Shown here: positions 42,479 through 53,161 of the stretch, in pieces
Position numbering within the stretch: position 1 is the stretch's first letter
How the letters are laid out: each line of letters opens with the position of its first letter
Source: DATKWD01 sp035529695
GTDB lineage: Bacteria; Actinomycetota; Acidimicrobiia; Acidimicrobiales; Salinilacustritrichaceae
Assembly (NCBI GenBank): GCA_035529695.1
Contig: DATKWD010000097.1
Coordinates: forward strand, 19,318 to 83,317
DNA: 64,000 bases
Direction of reading: 5' to 3'
The notes under the pieces: generated by a model
The model's input: the letters and a program-made list of their open reading frames with translations, nothing else
What the model was told of the DNA's origin: nothing
Database searches by the model: none
Program-made: the position numbers and the translations under genes

Positions 42479-44308
42479 GTGGCCTCGGACACCGATCGCA
42501 CCGAGCAGCCACTCGGACGGCTGTGGCGCCATGCCGAGCGGCAGCATCGGCGCGCACGGGTGGCGGCGCTCTACTCGGTGCTCAACAAGCTCTTCGACCT
42601 CGCGCCACCGCTGCTGATCGGCCTGGCCGTCGATGTCGTCGCGAACGACGGGGGCGCAGTGATGCAGCGGGTCGGTCTCGACACGCCGAGGTCTCAGCTC
42701 GTGGGCATCGGCGTCCTCACGTTCCTCGTGTGGGCCGCCGAATCGCTCTTCGAATACCTGTATCAGTGCGCCTGGCGGAACCTGGCCCAGGACGTGCAGC
42801 ACGAGCTCCGGATCGATGCGTATGCCCATGTGCAGAAGCTCGACCATTCCTGGTTCGAGAACCGTGCGACCGGCGACCTCACGGCGGTCCTCAACGACGA
42901 CATCAACCAACTCGAACGCTTTCTCGACATCGGTGCCAACGAGATCATCCAGGTGTTGACGACGGTCATCGCCATCGGGGCGATCTTCTTCGCTCTCGCT
43001 GCGCAGGTTGCATGGTGGGCGTTCCTGCCGATTCCGGTGATCCTGTGGGGATCGTTCCTGTTCCAGCGTCGTCTCGAACCGCGTTACGAGGAAGTTCGCG
43101 ATCGCGCGGGTGAATTGAACGGTCACCTGGCGAACAACCTGCTCGGGATCTCGACGGTGAAGAGCTTCACCGCCGAGCGGCACGAAGAGGAGCGCATCAC
43201 CGCTCAGTCCGACCGCTATCGCGACGCCAATCGTGCCGCGATCACCCTGTCCTCGGCGTTCACGCCGCTCATTCGCATGGCGATCCTGGTCGGATTCACC
43301 GGGACGCTCGTCTACGGAGGATTCCTCGCCATCGAGGGGACGAGCCTCACGGTCGGCGAGTACAGCGTCATGGTCTTCCTGTCGCAGCGCCTGCTCTGGC
43401 CGCTGACGGGGCTGGGCGAGACGTTCGACCAGTACCAGCGGGCGATGGCCTCGACGAACCGGGTCCTCGACGTGATCGACACCCAGCCGACCATCCTCGG
43501 CGGCGATCGCCGGCTGCACGTCGAGGTGGGCGGAGGCGAGGTCCGCTTCGAGGGCGTGCGGTTCGGCTACGGCGACGGGATGACGGCCATCGGCGGGGTC
43601 GACCTTCGGTTGGCGCCGGGCGCGACGACGGCGGTCGTCGGTCCGACTGGTTCGGGGAAGTCGACGCTCGTCCGCCTGCTGCTGAGGTTCTACGACCCCG
43701 ACGAGGGACGGGTCACGATCGACGGCGTCGACATCGCAGAGGTCGACCTCGGCGACCTCCGGCGCATCACCGGACTCGTGAGCCAGGACGTCTACCTGTT
43801 CGGCGGGTCGGTCGCCGACAACATCGCCTACGGCCGCATGGACGCCTCACGCGACGACATCGTTGCTGCGGCTGCGGCGGCAGAGGCGCACGAGTTCATC
43901 CGCGCCCTGCCCGACGGGTACGACACGGTGATCGGCGAGCGAGGCCAGAAACTCTCGGGAGGCCAGCGTCAGCGGCTCTCGATCGCACGAGCAGTCTTGA
44001 AGGACCCTCCCGTCCTGCTGCTCGACGAGGCCACTTCGGCGGTCGACAACGAGACCGAGGCCGCCATCCAACGTTCGCTCGACCGGATCAGCCAGAACCG
44101 GACGACCCTCGTGATCGCCCATCGGCTGTCGACGGTCCGCAACGCGGAGGTGATCCACGTGCTCGACCGGGGTCGCATCGTCGAGTCGGGTGGCCACGAC
44201 GACCTGATCGGCCACGAGGGCATCTATGCAAGCCTGTGGGCCGTCCAGACCGGCGAACGGCCCTCCGACCGCGAAGGACGGTCGCCCGATGGCGATTCCG
44301 TCAGCTGA
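42479..44308 (+). CDS. ABC exporter, fused membrane and ATPase domains
   Basis: 609 residues. A six-helix type IV exporter domain spans about residues 25-325. The ATPase domain has Walker A GPTGSGKST (near 387), Q-loop LVSQDVYLFGGSVADNI, signature LSGGQRQR (near 491), Walker B LLLDEATSAVD and the switch histidine in IAHRLST. It works as a homo- or heterodimer and exports lipids, drugs or peptides; substrate unknown. The methyltransferase gene overlaps its end by 20 bases. Confidence 0.94.
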   Translation: MASDTDRTEQPLGRLWRHAERQHRRARVAALYSVLNKLFDLAPPLLIGLAVDVVANDGGAVMQRVGLDTPRSQLVGIGVLTFLVWAAESLFEYLYQCAWRNLAQDVQHELRIDAYAHVQKLDHSWFENRATGDLTAVLNDDINQLERFLDIGANEIIQVLTTVIAIGAIFFALAAQVAWWAFLPIPVILWGSFLFQRRLEPRYEEVRDRAGELNGHLANNLLGISTVKSFTAERHEEERITAQSDRYRDANRAAITLSSAFTPLIRMAILVGFTGTLVYGGFLAIEGTSLTVGEYSVMVFLSQRLLWPLTGLGETFDQYQRAMASTNRVLDVIDTQPTILGGDRRLHVEVGGGEVRFEGVRFGYGDGMTAIGGVDLRLAPGATTAVVGPTGSGKSTLVRLLLRFYDPDEGRVTIDGVDIAEVDLGDLRRITGLVSQDVYLFGGSVADNIAYGRMDASRDDIVAAAAAAEAHEFIRALPDGYDTVIGERGQKLSGGQRQRLSIARAVLKDPPVLLLDEATSAVDNETEAAIQRSLDRISQNRTTLVIAHRLSTVRNAEVIHVLDRGRIVESGGHDDLIGHEGIYASLWAVQTGERPSDREGRSPDGDSVS

Positions 44309-45051
44309 CCCCAGGTTGCTCCGCACCGGACAGTACGTGGACTCGTCGAACCTCGATGCCCGGTCGTCGATCTATGCGTTTCGGCGACCCGAGTTCGATC
44401 TTCACGGGTGGGTGCTCTCGTTCGTTCCCGAGGGAGGACGGGTGCTCGACGCCGGCTGCGGGCCCGGCTCGTATCTGGAACGGTTCGCCCGAGCCGGTCG
44501 CGAGCAGGTGATCGGGATGGACCTGTCGGCGGGGATGGCCATCGAGGCTGCGAGGCATGCCCCGACCGGCTCCGCCGACATCACGGCGCTGCCGTTCGGA
44601 GACGGCGTGTTCGACACCACCCTGGCGATGCACATGCTGTATCACGTCGACCCGCCGGCCAACGGTGTGGCCGAACTGCGGCGCGTCACCAGGCCGGACG
44701 GCACCATGTTGGCGGTCACCAACGGTGACCGTCATCTCGCCGGCTTCGATCGGATCATCCGTCGGGCGCTGGGCCTCGAAAGCTGGGCACGGTCGGTGTT
44801 CCGGTTCTCGCTCGAGAACGGCGAAGAGCAGATCCTGCCCCACTTCGCGCACGTCGAACGAGTCGATGTCGAAGGCGAACTCGTCGTACCGCATCTCGAG
44901 CCGGTGATGGCCTACATCGACAGCATCGAGGACTTCCTCGGGCCCCAGCTCGACGTCAGCTGGTCGGACGCCGTCGATGCAATGCGGCCGCTCGTCGAAG
45001 CCGAGATCGCTGACACGGGTGCATTCCGAAGCACGGTCCACTCGGGCATCT

Positions 45052-45065
<14 letters not shown>
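44289..45065 (+). CDS. SAM-dependent class I methyltransferase
   Basis: 258 residues from ATG 44289. Motif I VLDAGCGPGSYLERFAR, motif II GMDLSAGMAIEAAR, ADITALPFGDGVFDTTLAMHMLYHV and LRRVTRPDGTMLAVTN are of the UbiE/Methyltransf_11 kind. It is coupled to the ABC exporter, so it may modify the exported compound; that is inference. Its end overlaps the convergent YyaL gene by 14 bases. Confidence 0.88.
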
Positions 45066-47031
<1,966 letters not shown>

Positions 47032-47038
47032 GTCGACG

Positions 47039-47044
47039 AAGGTA
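47039..47044 (-). promoter_or_regulatory. Putative -10 (TACCTT) of the YyaL gene, leaderless layout
   Basis: On the minus strand TACCTT ends 7 nt before the ATG at 47031. The intergenic space to the divergent gene is only 32 bases. Confidence 0.5.
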
Positions 47045-47063
47045 TCGGTGGGCAGACTGGGTC

Positions 47064-47540
47064 ATGGCTTCGGCTGCGCCAACGTTTCGCGATGACGGTG
47101 ACGTGATCGTGATTCGACCCGGGTTCGGCCGCGATGGAGTGATCGGCACGGTGCTCCTGATCGGGGGTCTGGCCGCGCTTGCACTCTCGGTCTCGACCTG
47201 GCTGTTGGCGCCGATCGGGTTGGTGCTCGTGGCGTTCGGGGGTTGGGGCCTGGTCAACCTCGTTCGGGGCGTCGGAACCGTGCGGATCGACCGGTCGACC
47301 AGCTCGGTCAGCGTCACCGGTGGATCGTCGTACCCGCTCGATCGTCTGGTCGAGGTCGAAGCATCGATCCGCATGGTCATGACCGGCGGGATACCGCATC
47401 CGCGGGGGAGCGTCATCCTCGACTTCGGGTCGAGTCGGGCGCTGATCGCCGACCGGATCGGTGGCGACGAGGCCGTCGAACTGGCCCGGGCAGTCGGCGA
47501 TGCGATCTCGGTTCCGGTCCGACTCCCCGCCTCGGACTGA
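47064..47540 (+). CDS. Hypothetical membrane protein with two helices
   Basis: 158 residues. Two closely spaced membrane segments (VIGTVLLIGGLAALALSVSTWLL and PIGLVLVAFGGWGLVNLV) are followed by a PH-like soluble domain (VRIDRSTSSVSVTGGSSYPLDRLVEVEASIRMV). The layout recalls bacterial PH-domain membrane proteins, but no name can be given. CAGACT lies 5 nt before the ATG and may be a weak -10. Confidence 0.65.
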   Translation: MASAAPTFRDDGDVIVIRPGFGRDGVIGTVLLIGGLAALALSVSTWLLAPIGLVLVAFGGWGLVNLVRGVGTVRIDRSTSSVSVTGGSSYPLDRLVEVEASIRMVMTGGIPHPRGSVILDFGSSRALIADRIGGDEAVELARAVGDAISVPVRLPASD

Positions 47541-47549
47541 GCGAAGTCC

Positions 47550-47555
47550 TACGAT
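47550..47555 (+). promoter_or_regulatory. Putative -10 (TACGAT) of the SDR-galE pair
   Basis: TACGAT ends 8 nt before the ATG at 47564. Confidence 0.48.
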
Positions 47556-47563
47556 CGCCGCGC

Positions 47564-48310
47564 ATGGACGTACGACTGGACGGGAAGGTCGCGCTCGTCA
47601 CGGGCGCGTCCCGGGGTATCGGGCGGGCGATCGCCAAGATCCTGGCCGAGAGCGGGGCGCAGGTGATGTTGTCGTCGCGCCGTGAGGAGTCGCTCACCGA
47701 GGCGGCGTCGACGATCGACGGCGAGACGGCGGTGTTCGCCGCCAATGCCGGTGAGCCCGACCAGATCGCCGCGTGTGTGGCCAACACCGTCGAGACGTTC
47801 GGCAGTGTCGACATCCTGGTCAACAACGCCGCCACCAACCCCTACATGGGGCCGAGCATCGACATCGACCTGCCCCGGTACGACAAGACCTGGCAGGTCA
47901 ACCTCCGTGGACCGCTGGTGTGGTGCCAGGAGGCGTGGAAGGCGTCGATGAAGCAGGGCGGGGGCACCGTGATCAACATCGCGTCGATCGGTGGTATGTC
48001 CGTCGAGCCGTCCATCGGGATCTACAACACCACCAAGGCGGCCCTCATCCACCTCACCAAGGTGCTCGCCGCCGACCTCAGCCCGGGGGTGCGGGTCAAC
48101 GCCATCGCCCCTGGTCTGGTCAAGACCGACATGGCCCGGGCGCTCTGGGAGCCCGCAGAGGAGGCCATCGCCAAGCGGATGCCACTCCACCGCCTGGGTG
48201 AGCCCGACGACATCGCCAACGCTGCGCTGTTCCTGGCCAGCGACCTCTCGTCGTGGATGACCGGTCACACGGTCGTCGTCGACGGCGGCGCGCTCATCAA
48301 TCCGAAATGA
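47564..48310 (+). CDS. Short-chain dehydrogenase/reductase (SDR)
   Basis: 248 residues. Cofactor loop TGASRGIGRAIAK, NNAATNPYMG, catalytic serine in INIASIGGM and the Y-x3-K pair in YNTTKAAL, then the C-terminal APGLVKTDMAR and TGHTVVVDGGALI. This is a classical SDR; the FabG-like pattern allows many alcohol or ketone substrates. ATGA overlap with galE. Confidence 0.93.
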   Translation: MDVRLDGKVALVTGASRGIGRAIAKILAESGAQVMLSSRREESLTEAASTIDGETAVFAANAGEPDQIAACVANTVETFGSVDILVNNAATNPYMGPSIDIDLPRYDKTWQVNLRGPLVWCQEAWKASMKQGGGTVINIASIGGMSVEPSIGIYNTTKAALIHLTKVLAADLSPGVRVNAIAPGLVKTDMARALWEPAEEAIAKRMPLHRLGEPDDIANAALFLASDLSSWMTGHTVVVDGGALINPK

Positions 48311-49284
48311 AGCTGCTCGTCACCGGCGGCGCCGGCTACATCGGATCGGTGTGCTCGGAAGTCCTGCTCGGTCGCGGCCACGAGGTCGTCGTCGTCGACA
48401 ACCTCTCGCAAGGGCACCGATCCGCCGTTCCGGACCGCGCTGACTTCGCGGAGATCGAGCTGCGCGATCAGGCGGCCGTCGACCGGTTGTTCGCCCAGGA
48501 GGGGTTCGACGGTGTCGTGCATTTCGCCAGCCACACCTTGGTTGGCGAGAGCACCGAGAAGCCGTTCCTCTACCTCCGCGACAACGTGGTGACGGCGGGG
48601 AACGTGATCGAGGCGGCATTGGCGCACGGTGCCGGCCGCTTCATCCTCAGCTCGACGGCCAACCTGTTCGACGATCCGGTGTCGATGCCCATCGCCGAGG
48701 ACGAACGGATCGTGCCCGGCTCGCCGTACGGCGAGTCGAAGTTCTTCATCGAGCGAATGCTCCACTGGGCGCACGAGTTGCAGGGCATGAGGTATGCGGC
48801 TCTGCGCTACTTCAACGCCTGCGGTGCGACGGGGCGCGGCGAGGATCACGACCCCGAGACTCATCTCATCCCGCTGATCCTCCAGGTGGCGCTCGGCCAG
48901 CGCGAGCACATCTCGGTGTTCGGCGACGACTACGACACCCGCGACGGCACGTGCGTCCGCGATTACATCCACATCGTCGACCTCGCGACGGCCCATGCGC
49001 TGGCGATGGAGTCGCTCGACGAGCTGGGCGCCCGCCGGTACAACCTGGGCAACGGCGACGGCTACACCGTCATGGAGGTCATCGACACCGCCCGCCGCGT
49101 GACCGGCCACCCGATTCCGCACGTCGTGGGTGCGCGTCGAATCGGCGACCCCGCCACCCTGATCGCCTCGTCGCAGAAGCTGATCGACGACCTGGGTTGG
49201 CAGCCCGAGTTCGCCGACCTCGAGTCGATCATCCAGTCCGCCTGGGACTGGCACCGCAGTCATCCACACGGCTACGACGACTGA
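48307..49284 (+). CDS. galE: UDP-glucose 4-epimerase
   Basis: 325 residues. NAD loop VTGGAGYIGSV, DNLSQGHRSAV, SSTANLFDDP, the Y-x3-K pair in PYGESKFF, LRYFNACGATGRGEDHDPETHLIP and the terminal LGWQPEFADLESIIQSAWDW are all as in GalE. It interconverts UDP-glucose and UDP-galactose. Extended SDR relatives with other sugar nucleotides cannot be excluded. Confidence 0.9.
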   Translation: MKLLVTGGAGYIGSVCSEVLLGRGHEVVVVDNLSQGHRSAVPDRADFAEIELRDQAAVDRLFAQEGFDGVVHFASHTLVGESTEKPFLYLRDNVVTAGNVIEAALAHGAGRFILSSTANLFDDPVSMPIAEDERIVPGSPYGESKFFIERMLHWAHELQGMRYAALRYFNACGATGRGEDHDPETHLIPLILQVALGQREHISVFGDDYDTRDGTCVRDYIHIVDLATAHALAMESLDELGARRYNLGNGDGYTVMEVIDTARRVTGHPIPHVVGARRIGDPATLIASSQKLIDDLGWQPEFADLESIIQSAWDWHRSHPHGYDD

Positions 49285-49309
49285 CCACTGGTTCGGATCG
49301 ATACTCGTC

Positions 49310-49383
49310 AACCTCGTGCGGCCGGTTGAGGCTGCCCCGTTCCGAGTGCAGCCGAGCGAGGGGCCTTCGCCGGCTGCACTCGG
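49310..49383. terminator. Strong hairpin between galE and menE; possible bidirectional terminator
   Basis: CCGAGTGCAGCCG (49342-49354) and CGGCTGCACTCGG (49371-49383) form a perfect 13-pair stem; the 16-base loop holds a further GCGA/TCGC pairing. There is no T-tract on either side. AACCTCGTGCG at 49310-49320 resembles the repeat family found at 51341-51450. It lies between two convergent genes. Confidence 0.55.
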
Positions 49384-49430
49384 GTGGGCTCGGGTTCCGT
49401 CAGGTGCGCACAGAACGTTGGCGCGTCGCC

Positions 49431-50498
49431 TCAGGTCAGCTCGGCGCGGCGGAGCTTGCCCAAGGCCGTGCGGGGGATCGTGTCGACCCGTTCGATCGAC
49501 TTCGGGACCGCGTGCGGCGGGAGCTCGGCTCTGACCCAGTCGCGGAGGTCGTCGAGGGTCGGCGGGTTGTCGCCCACGATCAGCGCCACCACTCGCTCAC
49601 CCCACTCGGGGTCGGGGCGACCGAAGACGGCGGCATCGTCGAGCTGGGGATGTTCGCGCAGGCGGCGTTCGACGGGGTCGGGCCAGACGTTCTCGCCGCC
49701 GGTGATGATGAGGTCGCCGGCTCGTCCGGAGACGCTGATCGAGCCGTCTTGGCGCACCTCGCCGAGATCGCCGGTGCGGAACCAACCCTCGGCGTCCTTG
49801 GGGTCGACGCCGTCTCGGTAGCAGCGCAGCAGCATCGGTCCACGTATCCAGAGCTGACCGTCTTCGTCCGCTCGCACCTCCACGCCGTCCAAGGGCATGC
49901 CGTCATAGACGATGCCGCTACCGGTCTCGGTCATGCCGTAGGTCGCGACCGTGTTCGCGGGCCGGTCGGGTGGGGGAGCGCTACCGCCGAGGACGATGCA
50001 CTCGAACATCGAACCGTCGATCCGCTGGAGGGCCGTGGCAACCAGCGACACGTGCGTGCAGCCGATGACCGCCGCTCGTGTGACTGCCTCGGCGTCGAAC
50101 CCGGGCTGCACCGTCAGCGGAGTGTCGGTGTGGAGCGCACGCGTCACGACCGAAAGACCCCCGACATGGGCCAGCGGGAGGCAGGCGAGCCAGTGGTGAC
50201 GGGTCGGGTCGACGCCGAGCCGGTGCGACGTCGCCTCGGCGGACGCAGCGACGGCATCGTGAGTGAGGACGACTCCCTTCGGCTCGCCCGTCGACCCGCT
50301 GGTCGCCATCACCAGGGCGTCGCCGGGTTCGACCGGATCGTTCACCCCCATCGTGACGAGCAGGTGCTCCCGAGCCGGCCCGGGGAGCCGTGGATCCACC
50401 GGGAAGGCTGCGTCTCCGTCCGACCAGATCGACCGGAGCCGATCGACGAAGTCCGGCGTGCCGCTGGCGTCGAGGGCGACGAGGCGCGGTGTCGTCAC
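49431..50498 (-). CDS. menE: o-Succinylbenzoate-CoA ligase MenE
   Basis: 355 residues from GTG 50498, sharing GTGA with the upstream LLM gene. AMP-binding motif MATSGSTGEPKGV, then YGMTETGSG, WFRTGDLG, GRAGDLIITGGENVWP and the adenylating lysine in RTALGKLRR. Short length is typical of actinobacterial MenE. It activates o-succinylbenzoate for menaquinone synthesis; the assignment rests on length and the nearby men genes. Confidence 0.85.
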   Translation of the reverse strand: MTTPRLVALDASGTPDFVDRLRSIWSDGDAAFPVDPRLPGPAREHLLVTMGVNDPVEPGDALVMATSGSTGEPKGVVLTHDAVAASAEATSHRLGVDPTRHHWLACLPLAHVGGLSVVTRALHTDTPLTVQPGFDAEAVTRAAVIGCTHVSLVATALQRIDGSMFECIVLGGSAPPPDRPANTVATYGMTETGSGIVYDGMPLDGVEVRADEDGQLWIRGPMLLRCYRDGVDPKDAEGWFRTGDLGEVRQDGSISVSGRAGDLIITGGENVWPDPVERRLREHPQLDDAAVFGRPDPEWGERVVALIVGDNPPTLDDLRDWVRAELPPHAVPKSIERVDTIPRTALGKLRRAELT

Positions 50499-51316
50499 GA
50501 GATGGCGGCGGCGATCGCTTCGAGTGTCTCGGGACGGTGGGGCGTGTCGATGTAGAGGATGGCCACGTCGCAGCCCACGTCGGCGAACCTGCCGGCGAGG
50601 TCGGGGATCTGGGCCGGGTCGTCGAAGCGGAGCTGGGTCGAGGTCATGATCTCGCTCGGATCGCGCCCGGCGTCGGCGCAGTGCTCGTGCATGATCGCCA
50701 GCGACTCGGCGAACTGGCTCGGGCTCCCGCCCGCCTGGTTCCAGTGGTCGGCGTAGCGCGCGACCGCCCGCAGGGTGCGCTTGGGTCCCGACCCGCCGAT
50801 GACGATGGGCGGGTGGGGCCGCTGCACCGGCTTGGGCTCGCAGGAGGCGCCGGACAGTTGGTAGTGCTCTCCGGCGAAGTCGCTCGTCGACTGGCTGAGC
50901 AGCAGCGTGAGGACCTGGCATGCTTCGTCGAAACGGTCGAAACGCTCCTTCAGTGGCGGGAGTTCGAGGCCGAGGGCGTCGGCTTCGTCCTGGTTCCATC
51001 CGGCCCCGATGCCGATCTCGAGACGGCCGTCCGAGATGACGTCGACCGTCGCTGCGATGTTGGCGAGCACCGAGGGGTGCCGGTAGGGATTGCCGGTGAC
51101 CATGAGGCCGAGTCGCAGCCGTCGGGTCGCCTGAGCGAGGGCAGCGAGCGTCGACCACCCCTCGAGGCACGGCCCAGTGCGATCGGAGAAGATCGGCTCG
51201 AAGTGGTCGAACAGCCAGCCCGACTCGAACACCTCGAGGTCATCGGCCACCTGCCAGCACGTCAGCAGGTCGTCGAACGTCGTGTTCTGGGGGGCGGTCT
51301 TGAATCCGTAGCGCAT
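50495..51316 (-). CDS. LLM-class F420-dependent oxidoreductase
   Basis: 273 residues. MRYGFKTAPQNTTFDDLLTCWQVADDLEVFESGWLFDHF, LGLMVTGNPYRHPSVLANIAATVDVISDGRLEIGIGAGW and VIGGSGPKRTLRAVARYADHWN are standard for the family. It is co-transcribed with menE, with overlapping start and stop. A link to quinone metabolism is possible but not shown. Confidence 0.9.
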   Translation of the reverse strand: MRYGFKTAPQNTTFDDLLTCWQVADDLEVFESGWLFDHFEPIFSDRTGPCLEGWSTLAALAQATRRLRLGLMVTGNPYRHPSVLANIAATVDVISDGRLEIGIGAGWNQDEADALGLELPPLKERFDRFDEACQVLTLLLSQSTSDFAGEHYQLSGASCEPKPVQRPHPPIVIGGSGPKRTLRAVARYADHWNQAGGSPSQFAESLAIMHEHCADAGRDPSEIMTSTQLRFDDPAQIPDLAGRFADVGCDVAILYIDTPHRPETLEAIAAAIS

Positions 51317-51322
51317 CGCGTG

Positions 51323-51328
51323 AACCTA
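51323..51328 (-). promoter_or_regulatory. Putative -10 (TAGGTT) of the LLM-menE operon, leaderless layout
   Basis: On the minus strand TAGGTT ends 6 nt before the ATG at 51316. Confidence 0.55.
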
Positions 51329-51340
51329 TCGAGGCAGCCC

Positions 51341-51450
51341 GGCCAACTTCGTGCAGCCGATCGACCACGGCCACAACCTCGTGCAGCGGAGCCAGCCGAG
51401 CGCGTCGGGTGCACGAAGTTGGCCTTGGGCTCTGTTGGGTGCACGAGGTT
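51341..51450. repeat. Nested palindrome built from four AACYTCGTGCA units
   Basis: GGCCAACTTCGTGCA (51341-51355) and AACCTCGTGCA (51375-51385) are mirrored by TGCACGAAGTTGGCC (51410-51424) and TGCACGAGGTT (51440-51450). Unit spacing is 30 bases on both sides, and the whole is symmetric about position 51397.5. It can fold as nested or interleaved stems. It lies between divergent LLM-menE and menA. Confidence 0.8.
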
Positions 51451-51471
51451 GGTGGTCGCCGATGGTCGGGC

Positions 51472-51501
51472 CCGGTGCCGGTTGTGGCTGACCGGCACCG
51501 G
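51472..51501. promoter_or_regulatory. GC-rich hairpin just upstream of menA
   Basis: CCGGTGCCGGT (51472-51482) and ACCGGCACCGG (51491-51501) form a perfect 11-pair stem with an 8-base loop, 16 bases before the menA ATG. It could be a regulator site or an RNA hairpin. Confidence 0.5.
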
Positions 51502-51517
51502 TCGATGAGACTGCGGC

Positions 51518-52399
51518 ATGGTGAATGCGTGGGTCGAGGGGGCGCGACCCCGAACGCTTCCGGCGGCGGTCGTGCCGGTCGCGGTCGGGACGGCGTGCGT
51601 GGTGGGCGTCGGCGACATGATCTGGTGGCGAGCCGGCGCAGCGATGATCGTGGCGTTGGCCCTGCAGGTCGCCACCAACTTCGCGAATGACTACTCCGAC
51701 GGCATCCGGGGCACCGACAGCGACGAGCGCCGGGTCGGCCCGATCCGCCTCGTCGGCTCGGGGCTCAAGTCGCCCTCGGCGGTCAAGAAGGCCGCGCTGG
51801 CGTCCTTCGGCGTGGCGGGGGTCGCAGGCCTCGCGCTGGCGATCGCGGTCGGGCCCGAGTTGCTCGCCGTCGGCGCGGCATCGATCGCTGCCGGTTGGTT
51901 CTACACCGGCGGACCCAGGCCGTACGGCTACGCGGGACTCGGTGAGGTGTTCGTGTTCGTGTTCTTCGGCGTGGTCGCCACAGCGGGCTCGACCTACGTG
52001 CAGCTCGAGGAGGTGACGGGGCTCTCGCTGGGCTGCTCGGTGGCGGTGGGCGCGCTGGCCACGGCATTGCTCGTCGTGAACAACCTGCGCGACATTCCCG
52101 GCGACACCGAGTCGGGCAAACGCACCTTGGCCGTTCGGATCGGCGACTCGAAGACCCGCATCCTCTACACCGTCCTGATGACGGTGCCGTTCCTCGCACT
52201 GCCCCTCATCGGAGGCCTCGCTCGGCCCGGGTCGGCGCTGGCCTTTGCGGCCATCCTCATCGGTCGGCGTGCAGTGGTGACGGTGCTCGGAGGCGCGAAG
52301 GGCGCCGACCTCATCGCGGCGCTCGCCCGAACGGGGCAGACCCAGCTCGTCTACGGGGCGCTCCTCACCCTCGGCATCGTGATCAGCGCGCCGAGCTGA
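51518..52399 (+). CDS. menA: 1,4-Dihydroxy-2-naphthoate polyprenyltransferase MenA
   Basis: 293 residues with about eight membrane helices. The start VNAWVEGARPRTLPAAVVPV and the two aspartate-rich motifs NDYSDGIRGTD and NNLRDIPGD (with TESGKRTLAVRIG) are diagnostic of MenA in the UbiA superfamily. It attaches the polyprenyl chain to DHNA at the membrane. Its 3' end overlaps the convergent methyltransferase gene by 17 bases. Confidence 0.95.
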   Translation: MVNAWVEGARPRTLPAAVVPVAVGTACVVGVGDMIWWRAGAAMIVALALQVATNFANDYSDGIRGTDSDERRVGPIRLVGSGLKSPSAVKKAALASFGVAGVAGLALAIAVGPELLAVGAASIAAGWFYTGGPRPYGYAGLGEVFVFVFFGVVATAGSTYVQLEEVTGLSLGCSVAVGALATALLVVNNLRDIPGDTESGKRTLAVRIGDSKTRILYTVLMTVPFLALPLIGGLARPGSALAFAAILIGRRAVVTVLGGAKGADLIAALARTGQTQLVYGALLTLGIVISAPS

Positions 52400-53159
52400 C
52401 GGGCTTGCGGCCCAGATGCGTCACCGTGACGTAGGCCTGCGGCACCGTTCCGTCGAAGCGATCGTCGCACAACTGGCGCAAGTCGGCGACGAGAGCCTGC
52501 TTCCCCGTCTCGTCGAGGCTGAGCGGGCCCGAGTGGGTGAGGAATCGGGCAATCACCTGCTCGGTCGTCTCGGTTCGGGTCCACGGGTGCCGGTGTGACT
52601 CGACCTCGGTGAAGCCGGCTCCCCCGAGTCGCTCGGTCCACGGAGATTCATCTTCGACCGGTGTCAGTGCGCCGCGGTACTCGGGGACGTGGCGGTGCAT
52701 GATCGGCTGCGAGGCCGCAGTGAACGCAACCGGATGCTCGGGGTCGTAGAAGCGGGCCCATGTCAGCGCCAGCCAGCCACCGGGGCGCAGGGCATCGAGG
52801 ATCTTCGGCAAGCCGATCTCGTGGTCGACCCAGTGGAAAGCCGTTGCCGACATCGCCAGATCGAACGACTCGGGCTCGAGCTCGACGTCCTCGAAGAACG
52901 CGTTGAGGACGGCAAGCTCGAAGCGCTCGGCGAGCCGCCGGGCGAACCGCTCGCCCGGCTCGACGGCCGTGACGATGGCGCCGGCCTCGATCAGGCCTTC
53001 GGTCGCCTGGCCGGGGCCGCTGCCGATCTCGAGGACGTGCGCCCCGGGGGAGAGGCTGCACCGCTCGGCCAGCATCTCGAACAGTGCGGGCGGATATCCG
53101 GGTCGTCCGATCTCGTACTCGGCGGCCGCGCCGTCGAACGACAGGCGCCGGTCGGTCAC
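52383..53159 (-). CDS. SAM-dependent methyltransferase
   Basis: 258 residues. RLSFDGAAAEYEIGRPGYP and the SAM motif VLEIGSGPGQATEGLIEAGA with AVEPGERFARRLAERF are followed by FDLAMSATAFHWVDH, typical of class I methyltransferases. It lies 2 bases after the SRPBCC gene on the same strand, so they share an operon. Substrate unknown; menaquinone methylation is better assigned to the MenG protein at 57267. Confidence 0.88.
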   Translation of the reverse strand: MTDRRLSFDGAAAEYEIGRPGYPPALFEMLAERCSLSPGAHVLEIGSGPGQATEGLIEAGAIVTAVEPGERFARRLAERFELAVLNAFFEDVELEPESFDLAMSATAFHWVDHEIGLPKILDALRPGGWLALTWARFYDPEHPVAFTAASQPIMHRHVPEYRGALTPVEDESPWTERLGGAGFTEVESHRHPWTRTETTEQVIARFLTHSGPLSLDETGKQALVADLRQLCDDRFDGTVPQAYVTVTHLGRKPVSSAR

Positions 53160-53161
53160 GC

